From: Fusibacter tunisiensis
GTDB lineage: Bacteria > Bacillota > Clostridia > Peptostreptococcales > Acidaminobacteraceae
Assembly: GCF_016908355.1 (NCBI RefSeq)
Contig: NZ_JAFBDT010000012.1
Coordinates: 1-64,000 of the forward strand
DNA: 64,000 nucleotides
Direction of reading: 5' to 3'
The first letter of the stretch is position 1. Every line of letters starts with the position of its first letter. Shown here in pieces: positions 52,279-61,556 of this stretch. The position numbers and the translations under genes are program-made. The notes under the pieces are model-generated. The model ran no database searches. It saw only the letters and a program-made list of their open reading frames with translations, and had not been told where the DNA came from.

Positions 52279-52995
52279 TTGAAACATACCTTTCATTTGC
52301 CAACAGGATGTGCATCATGTGGTCATAAATTATGTGCAAAAAAAGTATCCCTTTTTTCAAATTTAAGTGATGACCAGTTACATACCCTCATTAATTTAGT
52401 AGAGCGGAAGTCATATAAAAAGGGTGATACAATTGTACATTTAGGGCTACCCTTTGATCGTTTGTATATTGTAAACCAAGGTAGTCTTAAAGTTTCTACC
52501 TTTAACGAGGAAGGAAAGGCTCAAATTCTTTACATTTTAAATGAGGGAGACACTTTTGGAGAATTATCACTCCTTAAAAGTATGGATTCTCCTTATGAAA
52601 TCAATGCCTTAAGGGCGTGTCACCTTTGCACAATTCCCAAAAATGCGTTTGATGCCTATTTAAAAGAAAATCCTGAAATTATTTTTGCAATTTTAGAGTC
52701 TGCACATGAAAAGATTACATCTTTAGAAAAACTTGTTGGTGCAATTGCAACAAATGATGCAGACACTAGACTTAGATTTTTAATTCACAGATTGATGCTG
52801 CAAAATGGACAAGTCACTCCAAATGGCGTTCTCATTAAATTCCTTCTCACAAGGGAAGATATGGCTAATTTCGTTGGGGTAACACGGGAAACAATTAGCC
52901 GAAAACTATCAACGCTCTCACAAGAAGGTATATTGGAACTTAAAGATAACAAACAGCTTCTCATTCTGAATGAAGACTATTTTATGCGCTCATAG
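52279..52995 (+). CDS. Crp/Fnr-family regulator with N-terminal Cys cluster
   Basis: This 238-residue regulator has an N-terminal CASCGHKLC cluster (possible Fe-S or heme/NO sensor), a cyclic-nucleotide-like barrel (KKGDTIVHLGLPFDRLYIV) and a winged helix (MANFVGVTRETISRKLSTL). It starts with TTG after AAGGAGGTGATCC, a 13-base perfect match to the anti-Shine-Dalgarno. It most likely controls ric and itself via the palindrome at 52198, in response to NO or oxygen stress, similar to HcpR/DNR-type regulators. Confidence 0.85.
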   Translation: MKHTFHLPTGCASCGHKLCAKKVSLFSNLSDDQLHTLINLVERKSYKKGDTIVHLGLPFDRLYIVNQGSLKVSTFNEEGKAQILYILNEGDTFGELSLLKSMDSPYEINALRACHLCTIPKNAFDAYLKENPEIIFAILESAHEKITSLEKLVGAIATNDADTRLRFLIHRLMLQNGQVTPNGVLIKFLLTREDMANFVGVTRETISRKLSTLSQEGILELKDNKQLLILNEDYFMRS

Positions 52996-53100
52996 AACGG
53001 TATCGTCTGATTGAATTTTATATATTTAGTAGATTTTACCAATGAATATTCCCCGACTATTTCGGTATAATCAATTATAGAAGACTCAAGGAGGATTAAA

Positions 53101-53565
53101 ATGGACGATAATATGAAAAGAGCCATCGAAGAGGCGTTTACTGGAATCGAAAATAAAGACGGTGGTCCTTTTGGTGCCGTTATTGTACAAAATGGTAAAA
53201 TCATTGCTACAGGTCACAACTGTGTAATCTCATCTCATGACCCAACAGCTCACGCAGAAATTGTAGCGATTCGTGCAGCAACTCGAAAACTTGAACGGTT
53301 TGACTTGTCAGATTGTACTTTATATACAACCTGTGAGCCCTGTCCAATGTGTTATAGCGCTGCGCATTGGGCAAAAATTAAAACGGTTGTATATGGCGCT
53401 ACTCGAAACGATGCTGCAAATATAGGTTTTGATGACAATTACCTATATGAAGTTCTTTCTGGAGTGCATGAAAATACCCAAATGACACTTGAACAAAAAG
53501 ACAGAGACGCTTGTCTAGATCCCTTTCGAAAATATGAAAAGGATGTCAACAGAACGCCTTACTAG
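53101..53565 (+). CDS. Nucleobase deaminase (guanine/cytidine deaminase family)
   Basis: This is a 154-residue zinc enzyme of the CMP/dCMP deaminase fold. It has HAEIVAI (His51, catalytic Glu53) and CEPCPMC (zinc ligands Cys81 and Cys84). Length and DPTAHAEIVAIRAA fit GuaD-like guanine deaminases, and a C-terminal GFDDNYLYEVL segment supports this. It converts guanine to xanthine if so; tRNA-adenosine deaminase is less likely. TATAAT about 30 bases upstream of the ATG is a plausible -10, and AAGGAGG is the ribosome site. Confidence 0.8.
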   Translation: MDDNMKRAIEEAFTGIENKDGGPFGAVIVQNGKIIATGHNCVISSHDPTAHAEIVAIRAATRKLERFDLSDCTLYTTCEPCPMCYSAAHWAKIKTVVYGATRNDAANIGFDDNYLYEVLSGVHENTQMTLEQKDRDACLDPFRKYEKDVNRTPY

Positions 53566-53601
53566 ACTCAACAAACAGTTTATATGAAATGAGGTATTTA
53601 A

Positions 53602-56244
53602 ATGTGGTATAAAAAAAACATAGAAACAAGTATTCAAGACTTAAATGTAACACCAGAAAAAGGACTATCAGATGAATCCGTCCTCAAAAATCGTGAAACC
53701 TATGGACAAAATAAGCTAGAAGGCAAACCCAAGAAAAGTCTCTTGGCATCATTCGTGAGTCAATTAAAGGATGTCCTAATATATGTCCTTTTAGGGGCTG
53801 CTGCAATAACAATGATTATTGGCCACTATACAGACGCCATTATAATATTGGCAGTTGTGTTGCTAAACGCAGCCATTGGTGTCTTTCAAGAATTTAAAGC
53901 AGAAAAAGCCATCGAGGCTTTACAAAAAATGAGCGCACCAAAAGCTCTGGTTAGGCGGAACGGAGAAGTAAAAGAAATTGATTCCATTGAATTGGTACCA
54001 GGAGATATAATTCTGTTGGATGCAGGCAGATATATCCCCGCAGATTTAAGACTAATTGAAAGCAGCAACCTGCAAATTGAAGAATCGGCACTTACTGGTG
54101 AATCAGTCCCTTCTGAAAAGGATGCTTCCATTACACTTGATTCAGAAAAGACACCTATAGGTGATCAAGTGAATATGGCATTCATGTCAACACTTGTAAC
54201 ATATGGTCGAGGCGAAGGCGTTGTCGTTGCAACAGGTATGGAAACTGAAATGGGTAAAATTGCAAAAATACTAGATGAAGACCTTGATGAACTTACCCCC
54301 CTTCAAAAGAGACTTGAAGAATTGGGAAAAACACTTGGTATTATCGCTATTTCTGTATGCGTTTTAATCTTTGCAATTGCTTTTTTCCAAAAGAGAGACC
54401 TTTTTGAAATGTTTTTAACTGCCATAAGCCTTGCAGTTGCAGCAATCCCAGAAGGTTTAGCAGCAATAGTAGCGATTGTCCTTGCACTTGGTGTCACTCG
54501 AATGTCAAAAATAAATGCTATTGTTAAAAAGTTACCCGCTGTAGAAACCCTTGGGTCTGTAAATATAGTATGTTCAGATAAAACAGGAACATTGACTCAA
54601 AATAAAATGACTGTCGTTAAAATGTACAATGGAACACTTTGGGAAAACAGCAATGAGAACCCAGACCCTAGCTTTGATGATTTGATGCGTACCATGGTCC
54701 TTTGCTCTGATGCAACTTATGACAATGGAGAAGCAACTGGTGACCCTACTGAAGTTGCCCTTGTGGTTATCGCTGCCGAGAATCAAATGAATCGATCAGA
54801 TTTGGTGAGCAAGCACCCTAGAGTCGATGAAAAACCCTTTGATTCGGATCGAAAACTCATGTCCACTCTAAATAAAGAAGATCAATCCTATCGTGTCCAT
54901 GTCAAAGGCGCTTTGGATCAACTCTTAAAAGTAGCGACACATAAAATTCAAGATGGTCACCGTGTTGAAATGACTGAAAAAGATAAAGACGCTTATATGG
55001 CAGTTGCAGAAAGCATGTCTGAAAACGCACTCCGTGTTCTAGGTGCTGCTTATAAAGATGTATCTACTCAAATCAAGCCGGATGATATGGAATCCGATTT
55101 AACCTTACTTGGATTTGTGGGCATGATCGACCCACCACGTGAAGAGGTAAAAGCAGCTGTTGATGATGCAAAATCTGCTGGTATTACCCCAATTATGATA
55201 ACTGGTGACCATAAAACCACTGCTTTTGCAATTGCCAAAGCTCTTGGAATTGCGGATTCACTTAATCAATGTCTCACAGGTCATGATTTGGACCACATGA
55301 CAGAAAAAGAACTTATTGATCAAATCCATGATTATCGAATATTTGCAAGAGTTTCACCTGAACATAAAGTTCGAATTGTAAAAGCTTTTAAAGCACATGG
55401 ACATATTGTTTCGATGACTGGAGATGGTGTCAATGATGCACCTTCACTAAAAACTGCAGACATTGGCGTTGCCATGGGTATTACAGGAACAGACGTCTCA
55501 AAAGGTGCTGCAGATATGATTCTCACAGATGATAACTTTACAACCATAATTCATGCAATTGAAGAAGGACGAAACATCTACAACAATATTAAAAAGTCCG
55601 TGATTTTTTTACTCTCCTGTAATCTTGGGGAAGTGATTGCCATTGTAACCTCAATTTTATTCTTTTGGCCAATTCCACTCCTTCCAACACAAATTTTATG
55701 GATTAATCTGATCACAGATTCCCTCCCCGCCATTGCACTTGGCATCGACAAGGGAGACCACGATGTGATGCGCAAAAAACCAAGAGATCCAAAAGAAAGT
55801 TTTTTTGCAGAAGGCGCTTGGTTAAAAGCCCTAATGGGTGGTGCTCTAATTGGAGGATTGACACTTTTTGCATTCTATTACAGCATACACAGTGCCGGAT
55901 ATGCCATGACAGACAAAAATCTTCCAGAGGCATTATTGACACACTCAAGAACAATGGCCTTTGTTGTCCTAGCAGTATCACAACTTTTTTATTCGCTTTC
56001 AATGCGTCACTTTGAAAAATCCATTTTCCAAGTTGGACTATTTTCAAATCCGCTCTTGATTGGGTCCATTGCACTTGGTATATTGCTCCAAGTAGGCGTG
56101 ATTTCTATCCCTTTCCTTGCAGATGCATTTAAAGTCAGTCCGCTTGCACTTCAAGATTGGGGACGTGTTCTATTAATAGCCCTTATTCCAATGGCACTCT
56201 CTGAAATCGTAAAAGGGTTTAGGCGCGCACTTAAAAACATATAA
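53602..56244 (+). CDS. Cation-transporting P-type ATPase, calcium type (P2)
   Basis: This 880-residue pump has N-terminal cation-ATPase and actuator domains (LTGES), the helix 4 motif AAIPEGLAAIVAI, the phosphorylated Asp326 in CSDKTGTLT, KGAL in the nucleotide domain, MITGDHKTTA and TGDGVNDAPSLK in the hinge, and six C-terminal helices with LPTQILWINLITDSLPA. These are marks of SERCA/PMCA-type Ca2+ ATPases, which extrude calcium. It has no regulatory tail. It is 36 bases after the deaminase gene. Confidence 0.9.
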   Translation: MWYKKNIETSIQDLNVTPEKGLSDESVLKNRETYGQNKLEGKPKKSLLASFVSQLKDVLIYVLLGAAAITMIIGHYTDAIIILAVVLLNAAIGVFQEFKAEKAIEALQKMSAPKALVRRNGEVKEIDSIELVPGDIILLDAGRYIPADLRLIESSNLQIEESALTGESVPSEKDASITLDSEKTPIGDQVNMAFMSTLVTYGRGEGVVVATGMETEMGKIAKILDEDLDELTPLQKRLEELGKTLGIIAISVCVLIFAIAFFQKRDLFEMFLTAISLAVAAIPEGLAAIVAIVLALGVTRMSKINAIVKKLPAVETLGSVNIVCSDKTGTLTQNKMTVVKMYNGTLWENSNENPDPSFDDLMRTMVLCSDATYDNGEATGDPTEVALVVIAAENQMNRSDLVSKHPRVDEKPFDSDRKLMSTLNKEDQSYRVHVKGALDQLLKVATHKIQDGHRVEMTEKDKDAYMAVAESMSENALRVLGAAYKDVSTQIKPDDMESDLTLLGFVGMIDPPREEVKAAVDDAKSAGITPIMITGDHKTTAFAIAKALGIADSLNQCLTGHDLDHMTEKELIDQIHDYRIFARVSPEHKVRIVKAFKAHGHIVSMTGDGVNDAPSLKTADIGVAMGITGTDVSKGAADMILTDDNFTTIIHAIEEGRNIYNNIKKSVIFLLSCNLGEVIAIVTSILFFWPIPLLPTQILWINLITDSLPAIALGIDKGDHDVMRKKPRDPKESFFAEGAWLKALMGGALIGGLTLFAFYYSIHSAGYAMTDKNLPEALLTHSRTMAFVVLAVSQLFYSLSMRHFEKSIFQVGLFSNPLLIGSIALGILLQVGVISIPFLADAFKVSPLALQDWGRVLLIALIPMALSEIVKGFRRALKNI

Positions 56245-56255
56245 CAAAAAAATAA

Positions 56256-56287
56256 AAACCCGGAAATTCAAATGAATTTCCGGGTTT
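56256..56287. terminator. Bidirectional terminator between the Ca-ATPase and csp genes
   Basis: A perfect 15-base stem (AAACCCGGAAATTCA / TGAATTTCCGGGTTT) is flanked by A and T runs, between two convergent genes. Confidence 0.85.
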
Positions 56288-56302
56288 AATTATTGGTTTA
56301 AA

Positions 56303-56506
56303 TTATCTTACTACTGAAATATTTTCAGCTTGAGGACCTTTTGTTCCTTGAGTTACTTCAAAAGTAACATTTTGTCCTTCTTCTAAAGTTCTAAAACCAT
56401 CAGAGTTGATTTGTGAAAAGTGTGCAAACACATCTCTTCCGTCTTCTCCTGTAATAAAACCAAATCCTTTATCAGCGTTAAACCATTTTACTGTACCATT
56501 CATCAT
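56303..56506 (-). CDS. Cold-shock protein (Csp family)
   Basis: This 67-residue single OB-fold RNA chaperone has RNP1 KGFGFI and RNP2 VFAHF. The first ATG is seven bases after GGAGG; the second ATG (56503) gives the more common MNGTVKWFN start. The upstream 240-base gap is shared with the rightward hydrolase gene. It is the right size to hold a long csp leader, but I see no clear cold box. Confidence 0.9.
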   Translation of the reverse strand: MMNGTVKWFNADKGFGFITGEDGRDVFAHFSQINSDGFRTLEEGQNVTFEVTQGTKGPQAENISVVR

Positions 56507-56675
56507 AATAGTACCTCCTAATTTTTTTTACTCTTGAATCATTGGTCAAACGAACTTAAACTAGGACATACGATGAATCTGTACCCTTTGTAAAACTTGT
56601 TGTTTCCAATCACTTCTTTTGAGCATTAAGTAATGATACCATTAAAAATCAATTCTGTCAAATTTATTTTCAAAG

Positions 56676-56704
56676 TTGACCTTGCTTAATTGAAATGCTA
56701 TGCT
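56676..56704 (+). promoter_or_regulatory. Sigma-A type promoter of the hydrolase gene
   Basis: TTGACC at -35 and TATGCT at -10 are separated by exactly 17 bases, about 43 bases before the ATG of the hydrolase gene. Confidence 0.65.
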
Positions 56705-56746
56705 AAATTCAACCTTTAACCCACATATATACACAAGGAGAAGCCT

Positions 56747-57649
56747 ATGGAACACTTGACTGGGAACACTTATTTTTCCCCTTCTAAAGGGCCATCAATT
56801 GGTGGCTATCTTGTAAAGGATCAACTTTTACTTATTGATACAGGACTTGATGACTCTAGTGTCCGAAAAGCCATTCGTGATTTTTCCGATATAGATGTTG
56901 CCTATATTTTCAACACCCACTCTCACGCTGACCACTGCGGTGGCAATGCCTACATACAAAAGCAATATACTGCCCATACTTTTGCGCCCGAACTTGAAGC
57001 CACATTTATTGAACAACCCGTTCTAGAACCAATTTATCTATATGGCAGTTGTCCACTCACTTTTATGAAAAACAAATATACTATGGCCAAACCCTCAAAA
57101 GTACATCAACACCTCCACACTAGCGGCCCATTTACAATTGAATTTGATGGCAAACCCCATCGCTTTCAGTTGCTTAAGCTCCCTGGACATTCACCAAATA
57201 TGATGGGCATTGTAACACCAGATCAAATTGCCTTTTTAGGAGATGCTTTAATTTCAGATGAAGCCATTGAAAAACATCCTCTTATTTTCACATATGACGT
57301 GGCGGATCACCTTAAGACCCTTGAACAACTTGAAAAGTTAGATGCCAAAGGCTATATCATTGCGCATGGCGGTTACTACACACATATTGATCACTTAATT
57401 GCTTCTAACCGAAATGTTTTAATTCGCACACAAAATTACCTTATTGATCGCCTTCACCGAGGTTCCTATACAATTGAAGAACTGCATGCTCACATAACAG
57501 AAGTGTATCGATTAGAGGAAACACCCCTACAATACAGTTTAAATCACTCTGTTATCAAAGCACATTTAAGCACCCTTGAAAAGCAAGGTAAAGTATCAAT
57601 AACTGTTACTGCAGGCAATCTGAAATTTACAGCTGAACCCGGCGCATAG
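56747..57649 (+). CDS. Metallo-beta-lactamase-fold hydrolase
   Basis: This 300-residue protein has the binuclear metal motif THSHADHCGG (HxHxDH), a further His in LPGHSPNMMGI, Asp in FLGDAL and His in AHGGYY. It resembles glyoxalase II-like and other MBL hydrolases; the C-terminal 90 residues may be a winged-helix add-on as in LACTB2-type proteins. The substrate cannot be told. Its 3' end overlaps the convergent mscS gene by 23 bases. Confidence 0.82.
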   Translation: MEHLTGNTYFSPSKGPSIGGYLVKDQLLLIDTGLDDSSVRKAIRDFSDIDVAYIFNTHSHADHCGGNAYIQKQYTAHTFAPELEATFIEQPVLEPIYLYGSCPLTFMKNKYTMAKPSKVHQHLHTSGPFTIEFDGKPHRFQLLKLPGHSPNMMGIVTPDQIAFLGDALISDEAIEKHPLIFTYDVADHLKTLEQLEKLDAKGYIIAHGGYYTHIDHLIASNRNVLIRTQNYLIDRLHRGSYTIEELHAHITEVYRLEETPLQYSLNHSVIKAHLSTLEKQGKVSITVTAGNLKFTAEPGA

Positions 57650-58481
57650 TTGGATATGCAATATCAATATCAATTTCAGCACCAAAAGCATCTAAAACCG
57701 CTTCCCAAATTTTTTCCGTTGTAAACCGGCGCATTTTGGGTTCGCAAATATAGCGCATGGTAAGTTGGACCCCACTGTCTTTAACATCTGTATAGACAAT
57801 TGGGGTCAAATTATTGTAGTAAATCATATACTTTCGCGAGGTTTCATGCAATCTTCTTTGAACATCTTCTTCAAGGTCTTCAGAATATTTTCCAATGATT
57901 TCTTGTAGAATGCCTTTTGCTTTACGCCAATTGCTTTCAAAGGTTACCATCACACGAATTTCATCCCAGATATACTCAAATCCTAACGAATAATTTGCAA
58001 GTGGATCCATAAAAATCTTATAATTGGGAATATGTACAATTCGTCCTGTACTTTGTTCTGCGTGTACCCAGTTCCCAACTTCCACTACTCTAAATTTGAA
58101 AATGTTCTGGTCGATTACATCCCCTTTGACGCCGGATATTTCAATCCGGTCCCCTATATCAAACGGCTGTCTAAAAAGAATATAGAGCCAACCAGCAATA
58201 TTGAGCAAAATGTCCTTTAAAGCCAGTGCCAATCCAGCTGAAAAAAGCCCCAGATAGGTCACCAGAGCACCTCCAGCTTCAAACCAAATTAAAGCAAAGA
58301 GAACCATATACAACATAAACGCTATGAAATTAATCAATCGCTTGGCCTTAAAATACAAAAGCTGATTTGCTATTTTTTTATGAATAAACCGAAGCAAGAT
58401 ACTTTTGACAGCATAAATCACTAAGGCGAGTCCAGTACTCCAAAGAATATTAATAACATGGGCTTCTTGTATGTTTGGCAT
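57627..58481 (-). CDS. Small-conductance mechanosensitive channel (MscS family)
   Basis: This 284-residue membrane protein has three N-terminal hydrophobic segments, the pore helix region YLGLFSAGLALALKDILLNIAGW and the beta domain beginning QPFDIGDRIEISGVKGDVID, as in MscS. It opens on membrane tension to release solutes. It is 13 bases after the glucosidase gene and probably co-transcribed with it. Confidence 0.85.
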   Translation of the reverse strand: MPNIQEAHVINILWSTGLALVIYAVKSILLRFIHKKIANQLLYFKAKRLINFIAFMLYMVLFALIWFEAGGALVTYLGLFSAGLALALKDILLNIAGWLYILFRQPFDIGDRIEISGVKGDVIDQNIFKFRVVEVGNWVHAEQSTGRIVHIPNYKIFMDPLANYSLGFEYIWDEIRVMVTFESNWRKAKGILQEIIGKYSEDLEEDVQRRLHETSRKYMIYYNNLTPIVYTDVKDSGVQLTMRYICEPKMRRFTTEKIWEAVLDAFGAEIDIDIAYPTMRRVQL

Positions 58482-58494
58482 TTACATCTCTCCT

Positions 58495-60171
58495 CTAAAC
58501 AATCTCAAAAACTGCTGACTCGTAAGGTCTTAACGTAAGTCTTACCAGATTTAATGACGTGTCTTCATAATTGCTTATAACAACTTGAATAGCCGTTTCA
58601 TCTAAAGCGCGTTCTACGTCTTGATCTGAAAAATTAGAAACCACTAAAAGCGTTTGATTGAGTGTTATGCGTTTATAGGCGAAAACCACAGGATCGGACT
58701 CTAGAATCATTTCATGTCGTCCATATATAATGGCATCGGAATAGGGACTGTCCTTCCTAAGTTGAATTAATTTTTGATAATGGTAAAAAATTGAATTTTT
58801 ATCAGAAAGAGCTGCATCAACATTTATTTCGAGATAGTTAGGATTTAATGATAACCATGGCTTTCCAGTTGTAAATCCTGCATTTTCAGAATCATCCCAT
58901 TGCATAGGCGTTCGTGCATTATCTCTTGAAAACGGTGTAATAATTGCCATTGCATCTGAATCTGTAAGCCCTCGGTCATTCACCAGCACATCGTAACGGT
59001 GATGATCAAATAAATCATCATACGCATCAATTGATTTCTCAATTCTGTTGGTCATTCCAATTTCTTCGCCTTGATAAATATAAGGTGTTCCTTCCATAAA
59101 ATGAAGGGTCGTTGCCAACATTTTGGCACTTAATATCCGGTATTCCGGTGTTGTATCATTCCCAAATCTTGATACGGTTCGTGCTTGATCATGATTTGAC
59201 CAGTAAAGACTATTCCACCCTTGCCCATGAAGCTCTTCCTGCCATTTTTTCATAATATGCTTCAACTTGGGCAAATCAAGTGGCTTTTGAGGTGAAAACA
59301 AGTCGTCACGATCAACATCCATATGTTCAAACTGAAATACCATTCCAAGTTCATGTCGATCTGGATGAGAATAAAGTTTTCCTTCATAAGGCGTGACATT
59401 TGGCGTTTCACCCACCGTTAGCAAATCATACTTTGAAAGCACACGGCGGTTCATTTCTCTTAAAAAAGTATGGGCAGATGCGTGATTTGCAAATTGATCA
59501 ATTCCCATAACACCGATTCCTGTTAGCGCGCCATCAGGATAATCTTGTGGTTTTCCAATCAGATTAATGACATCCATTCTAAAACCACCAATTCCTTTTT
59601 CAAGCCAATAGGTCATCATTTCAAATATAGCATCGCGCACATCTGGATTTTCCCAGTTTAAATCTGGTTGCTTAGGACTAAACAAATGTAAATAATAAGC
59701 CTTTGTTGTTTCATCATAAGTCCAAGCACTTCTTGAAAACCATGACCCCCAATTATTGGGCGCTTCCCCATTTGGACCAGGAGCCTTCCATATATACCAG
59801 TTGCGTTTTGAATTATCCACACTCTTTTTTGATTCAATAAACCATGCGTGTTCGTCACTTGTATGGTTCACAACCAGATCCATGACAATTCGAATGCCCC
59901 GTGCCTTTGCTTGTAAAATCAAGTCATCCATATCTTCCATGGCGCCAAAAACGTCTGCTATGGCATAATAATCTGAAATGTCATAGCCGTTGTCATCCAT
60001 TGGAGATTCATAAACAGGACTGAGCCAAATTACATCAATGCCTAGTTTTTTTAAATAATCCAGTTTTTCAATAATCCCCCGCAAATCACCTATTCCATCT
60101 GCGTTTGAATCTTTAAAACTCCTAGGGTATATTTGGTATACCACAGAGTTGTGCCACCATCTTTTATTCAT
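58495..60171 (-). CDS. malL: GH13 alpha-glucosidase (oligo-1,6-glucosidase type)
   Basis: This 558-residue enzyme has WWHNSVVYQIYPRSFKDSN, the nucleophile Asp in GFRMDVINLIG, the acid Glu in LTVGETPNV and the stabilising Asp in SNHDQARTVSRFG. Together with FQFEHMDVD this places it in the GH13 oligo-1,6-glucosidase/alpha-glucosidase group, which cleaves isomaltose-type and related oligosaccharides in the cytoplasm. Trehalose-6-phosphate hydrolase is a less likely alternative. ATG 60169-60171 follows AGAGGTGG. Confidence 0.85.
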   Translation of the reverse strand: MNKRWWHNSVVYQIYPRSFKDSNADGIGDLRGIIEKLDYLKKLGIDVIWLSPVYESPMDDNGYDISDYYAIADVFGAMEDMDDLILQAKARGIRIVMDLVVNHTSDEHAWFIESKKSVDNSKRNWYIWKAPGPNGEAPNNWGSWFSRSAWTYDETTKAYYLHLFSPKQPDLNWENPDVRDAIFEMMTYWLEKGIGGFRMDVINLIGKPQDYPDGALTGIGVMGIDQFANHASAHTFLREMNRRVLSKYDLLTVGETPNVTPYEGKLYSHPDRHELGMVFQFEHMDVDRDDLFSPQKPLDLPKLKHIMKKWQEELHGQGWNSLYWSNHDQARTVSRFGNDTTPEYRILSAKMLATTLHFMEGTPYIYQGEEIGMTNRIEKSIDAYDDLFDHHRYDVLVNDRGLTDSDAMAIITPFSRDNARTPMQWDDSENAGFTTGKPWLSLNPNYLEINVDAALSDKNSIFYHYQKLIQLRKDSPYSDAIIYGRHEMILESDPVVFAYKRITLNQTLLVVSNFSDQDVERALDETAIQVVISNYEDTSLNLVRLTLRPYESAVFEIV

Positions 60172-60239
60172 AAGTTCCACCTCTCTTTAATACTAATATA
60201 CTGTTAATACCCTTTTAGGCGTTCTATAAATCCTTTTGT

Positions 60240-61556
60240 CTACTTCCCTACAATATGAGCTTCCTTAAACAAAACCATTGGCGCGTATCCCATATTATAG
60301 AATATGCTTTTCATAACTTTCAAATCCGTCCCAATAGCTTCTACATGTTGGAACAAGTCATAAATATTTCCTGCAATCATGGCCCCTTTTACCTTACCTT
60401 TAAAAACGCCATCTTCAATTAAAAAACCTGATGAAATATTAAGCGAAAATTCTCCTTGAATTATATTGCCTGTATGTGCACCCATAACACCTGTAATAAA
60501 CAAACCGCGTTTTATGCCTCTAATTAAGTCTTCATCAGGGATAGACACCCCTTCCACTATAAGATTTGTGTCGTATATAGAAGGTGAATCTTCAATTTCT
60601 TTTGAAAACAAATTTCTTTTTTGTGAATTCCCAGTGGCTAGACCACCAAGTTTTTCAGCTTGTTTTGTGTTCAAAAGATAGCCTTTCAAGATACCCTTTT
60701 CAACCAAAACCGTATTTTGAGCAGGTGTTCCTTCATCATCGAAACGAAAGCTATTACACCCATATGGATAAGTTGCATCATCTCTTATGGTTAAGATTTT
60801 TGAAAATATTTTATCGCCAAGTCGATTGGTAAGTGGGGATAACCCTTTCACAACATTGCCACCGTTGACCCCAGCCAAAACTCTTAACATAAGTGCGCCC
60901 ATGACTGAGCCATCAAAAACCACAGGCATTTTTTCATTCCCAAGTTCAATTGGCGTTTCACCAAGTTTGTGAAAGTGATAAACCCTTTCAAAATCGGATT
61001 TGTTCAACTCATAATAATTTCCTTTACTAAAGGATTGAGAAGCACTCCTAAAGCCCTGTGCATTTAATATGCCTATGGAAGATTCAAGATTGGTGTACCT
61101 ATAAACTTCATTAAAGCCGTTACTGTTTAGAATTTCAACTTCTTTGGCAGTTTTTTCAAGACCTATAGCTGTATCCATTGTCTGATCCAGCTCACTAAAT
61201 ATAGCATTATACCGATGGACAAGGGCGACCATAGCATCCAATGACAACGCTTCCAAAGGTTCTGAATAACACATCACTTCAGTTATAGGTTCATTTAAGA
61301 AGGTTACAGCTTCAGAATTTTGATGTTTTAACGAGGTCAACGCCCGCTCAATAAGTGTCTCATCCTCAAGCGAAGTGGCAACAGCGGTCCCCATTTGATT
61401 GCCCTTAATGAGTCGCAAGGCAATTTCAGTTTTTAAACTGGAATCCACACTTTGTATTTCCGAAAATTTCATATCTACGGAAACATTGGACACAGTTCTT
61501 CTATAAATTTCCACAGCATCACAAACTTCTAGTGCTTTGTTTAATAGTGTTTTCAT
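60240..61556 (-). CDS. pmbA: TldD/PmbA-family metalloprotease partner (PmbA/TldE)
   Basis: This 438-residue partner of TldD lacks the HExxxH motif and forms with it a protease that trims unfolded or leader-bearing peptides, for example in microcin maturation and antitoxin breakdown in other bacteria. GNIIQGEFSLNISSGFLIEDG is the recognisable C-terminal region. It starts at the last base of the tldD stop codon. Confidence 0.87.
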   Translation of the reverse strand: MKTLLNKALEVCDAVEIYRRTVSNVSVDMKFSEIQSVDSSLKTEIALRLIKGNQMGTAVATSLEDETLIERALTSLKHQNSEAVTFLNEPITEVMCYSEPLEALSLDAMVALVHRYNAIFSELDQTMDTAIGLEKTAKEVEILNSNGFNEVYRYTNLESSIGILNAQGFRSASQSFSKGNYYELNKSDFERVYHFHKLGETPIELGNEKMPVVFDGSVMGALMLRVLAGVNGGNVVKGLSPLTNRLGDKIFSKILTIRDDATYPYGCNSFRFDDEGTPAQNTVLVEKGILKGYLLNTKQAEKLGGLATGNSQKRNLFSKEIEDSPSIYDTNLIVEGVSIPDEDLIRGIKRGLFITGVMGAHTGNIIQGEFSLNISSGFLIEDGVFKGKVKGAMIAGNIYDLFQHVEAIGTDLKVMKSIFYNMGYAPMVLFKEAHIVGK

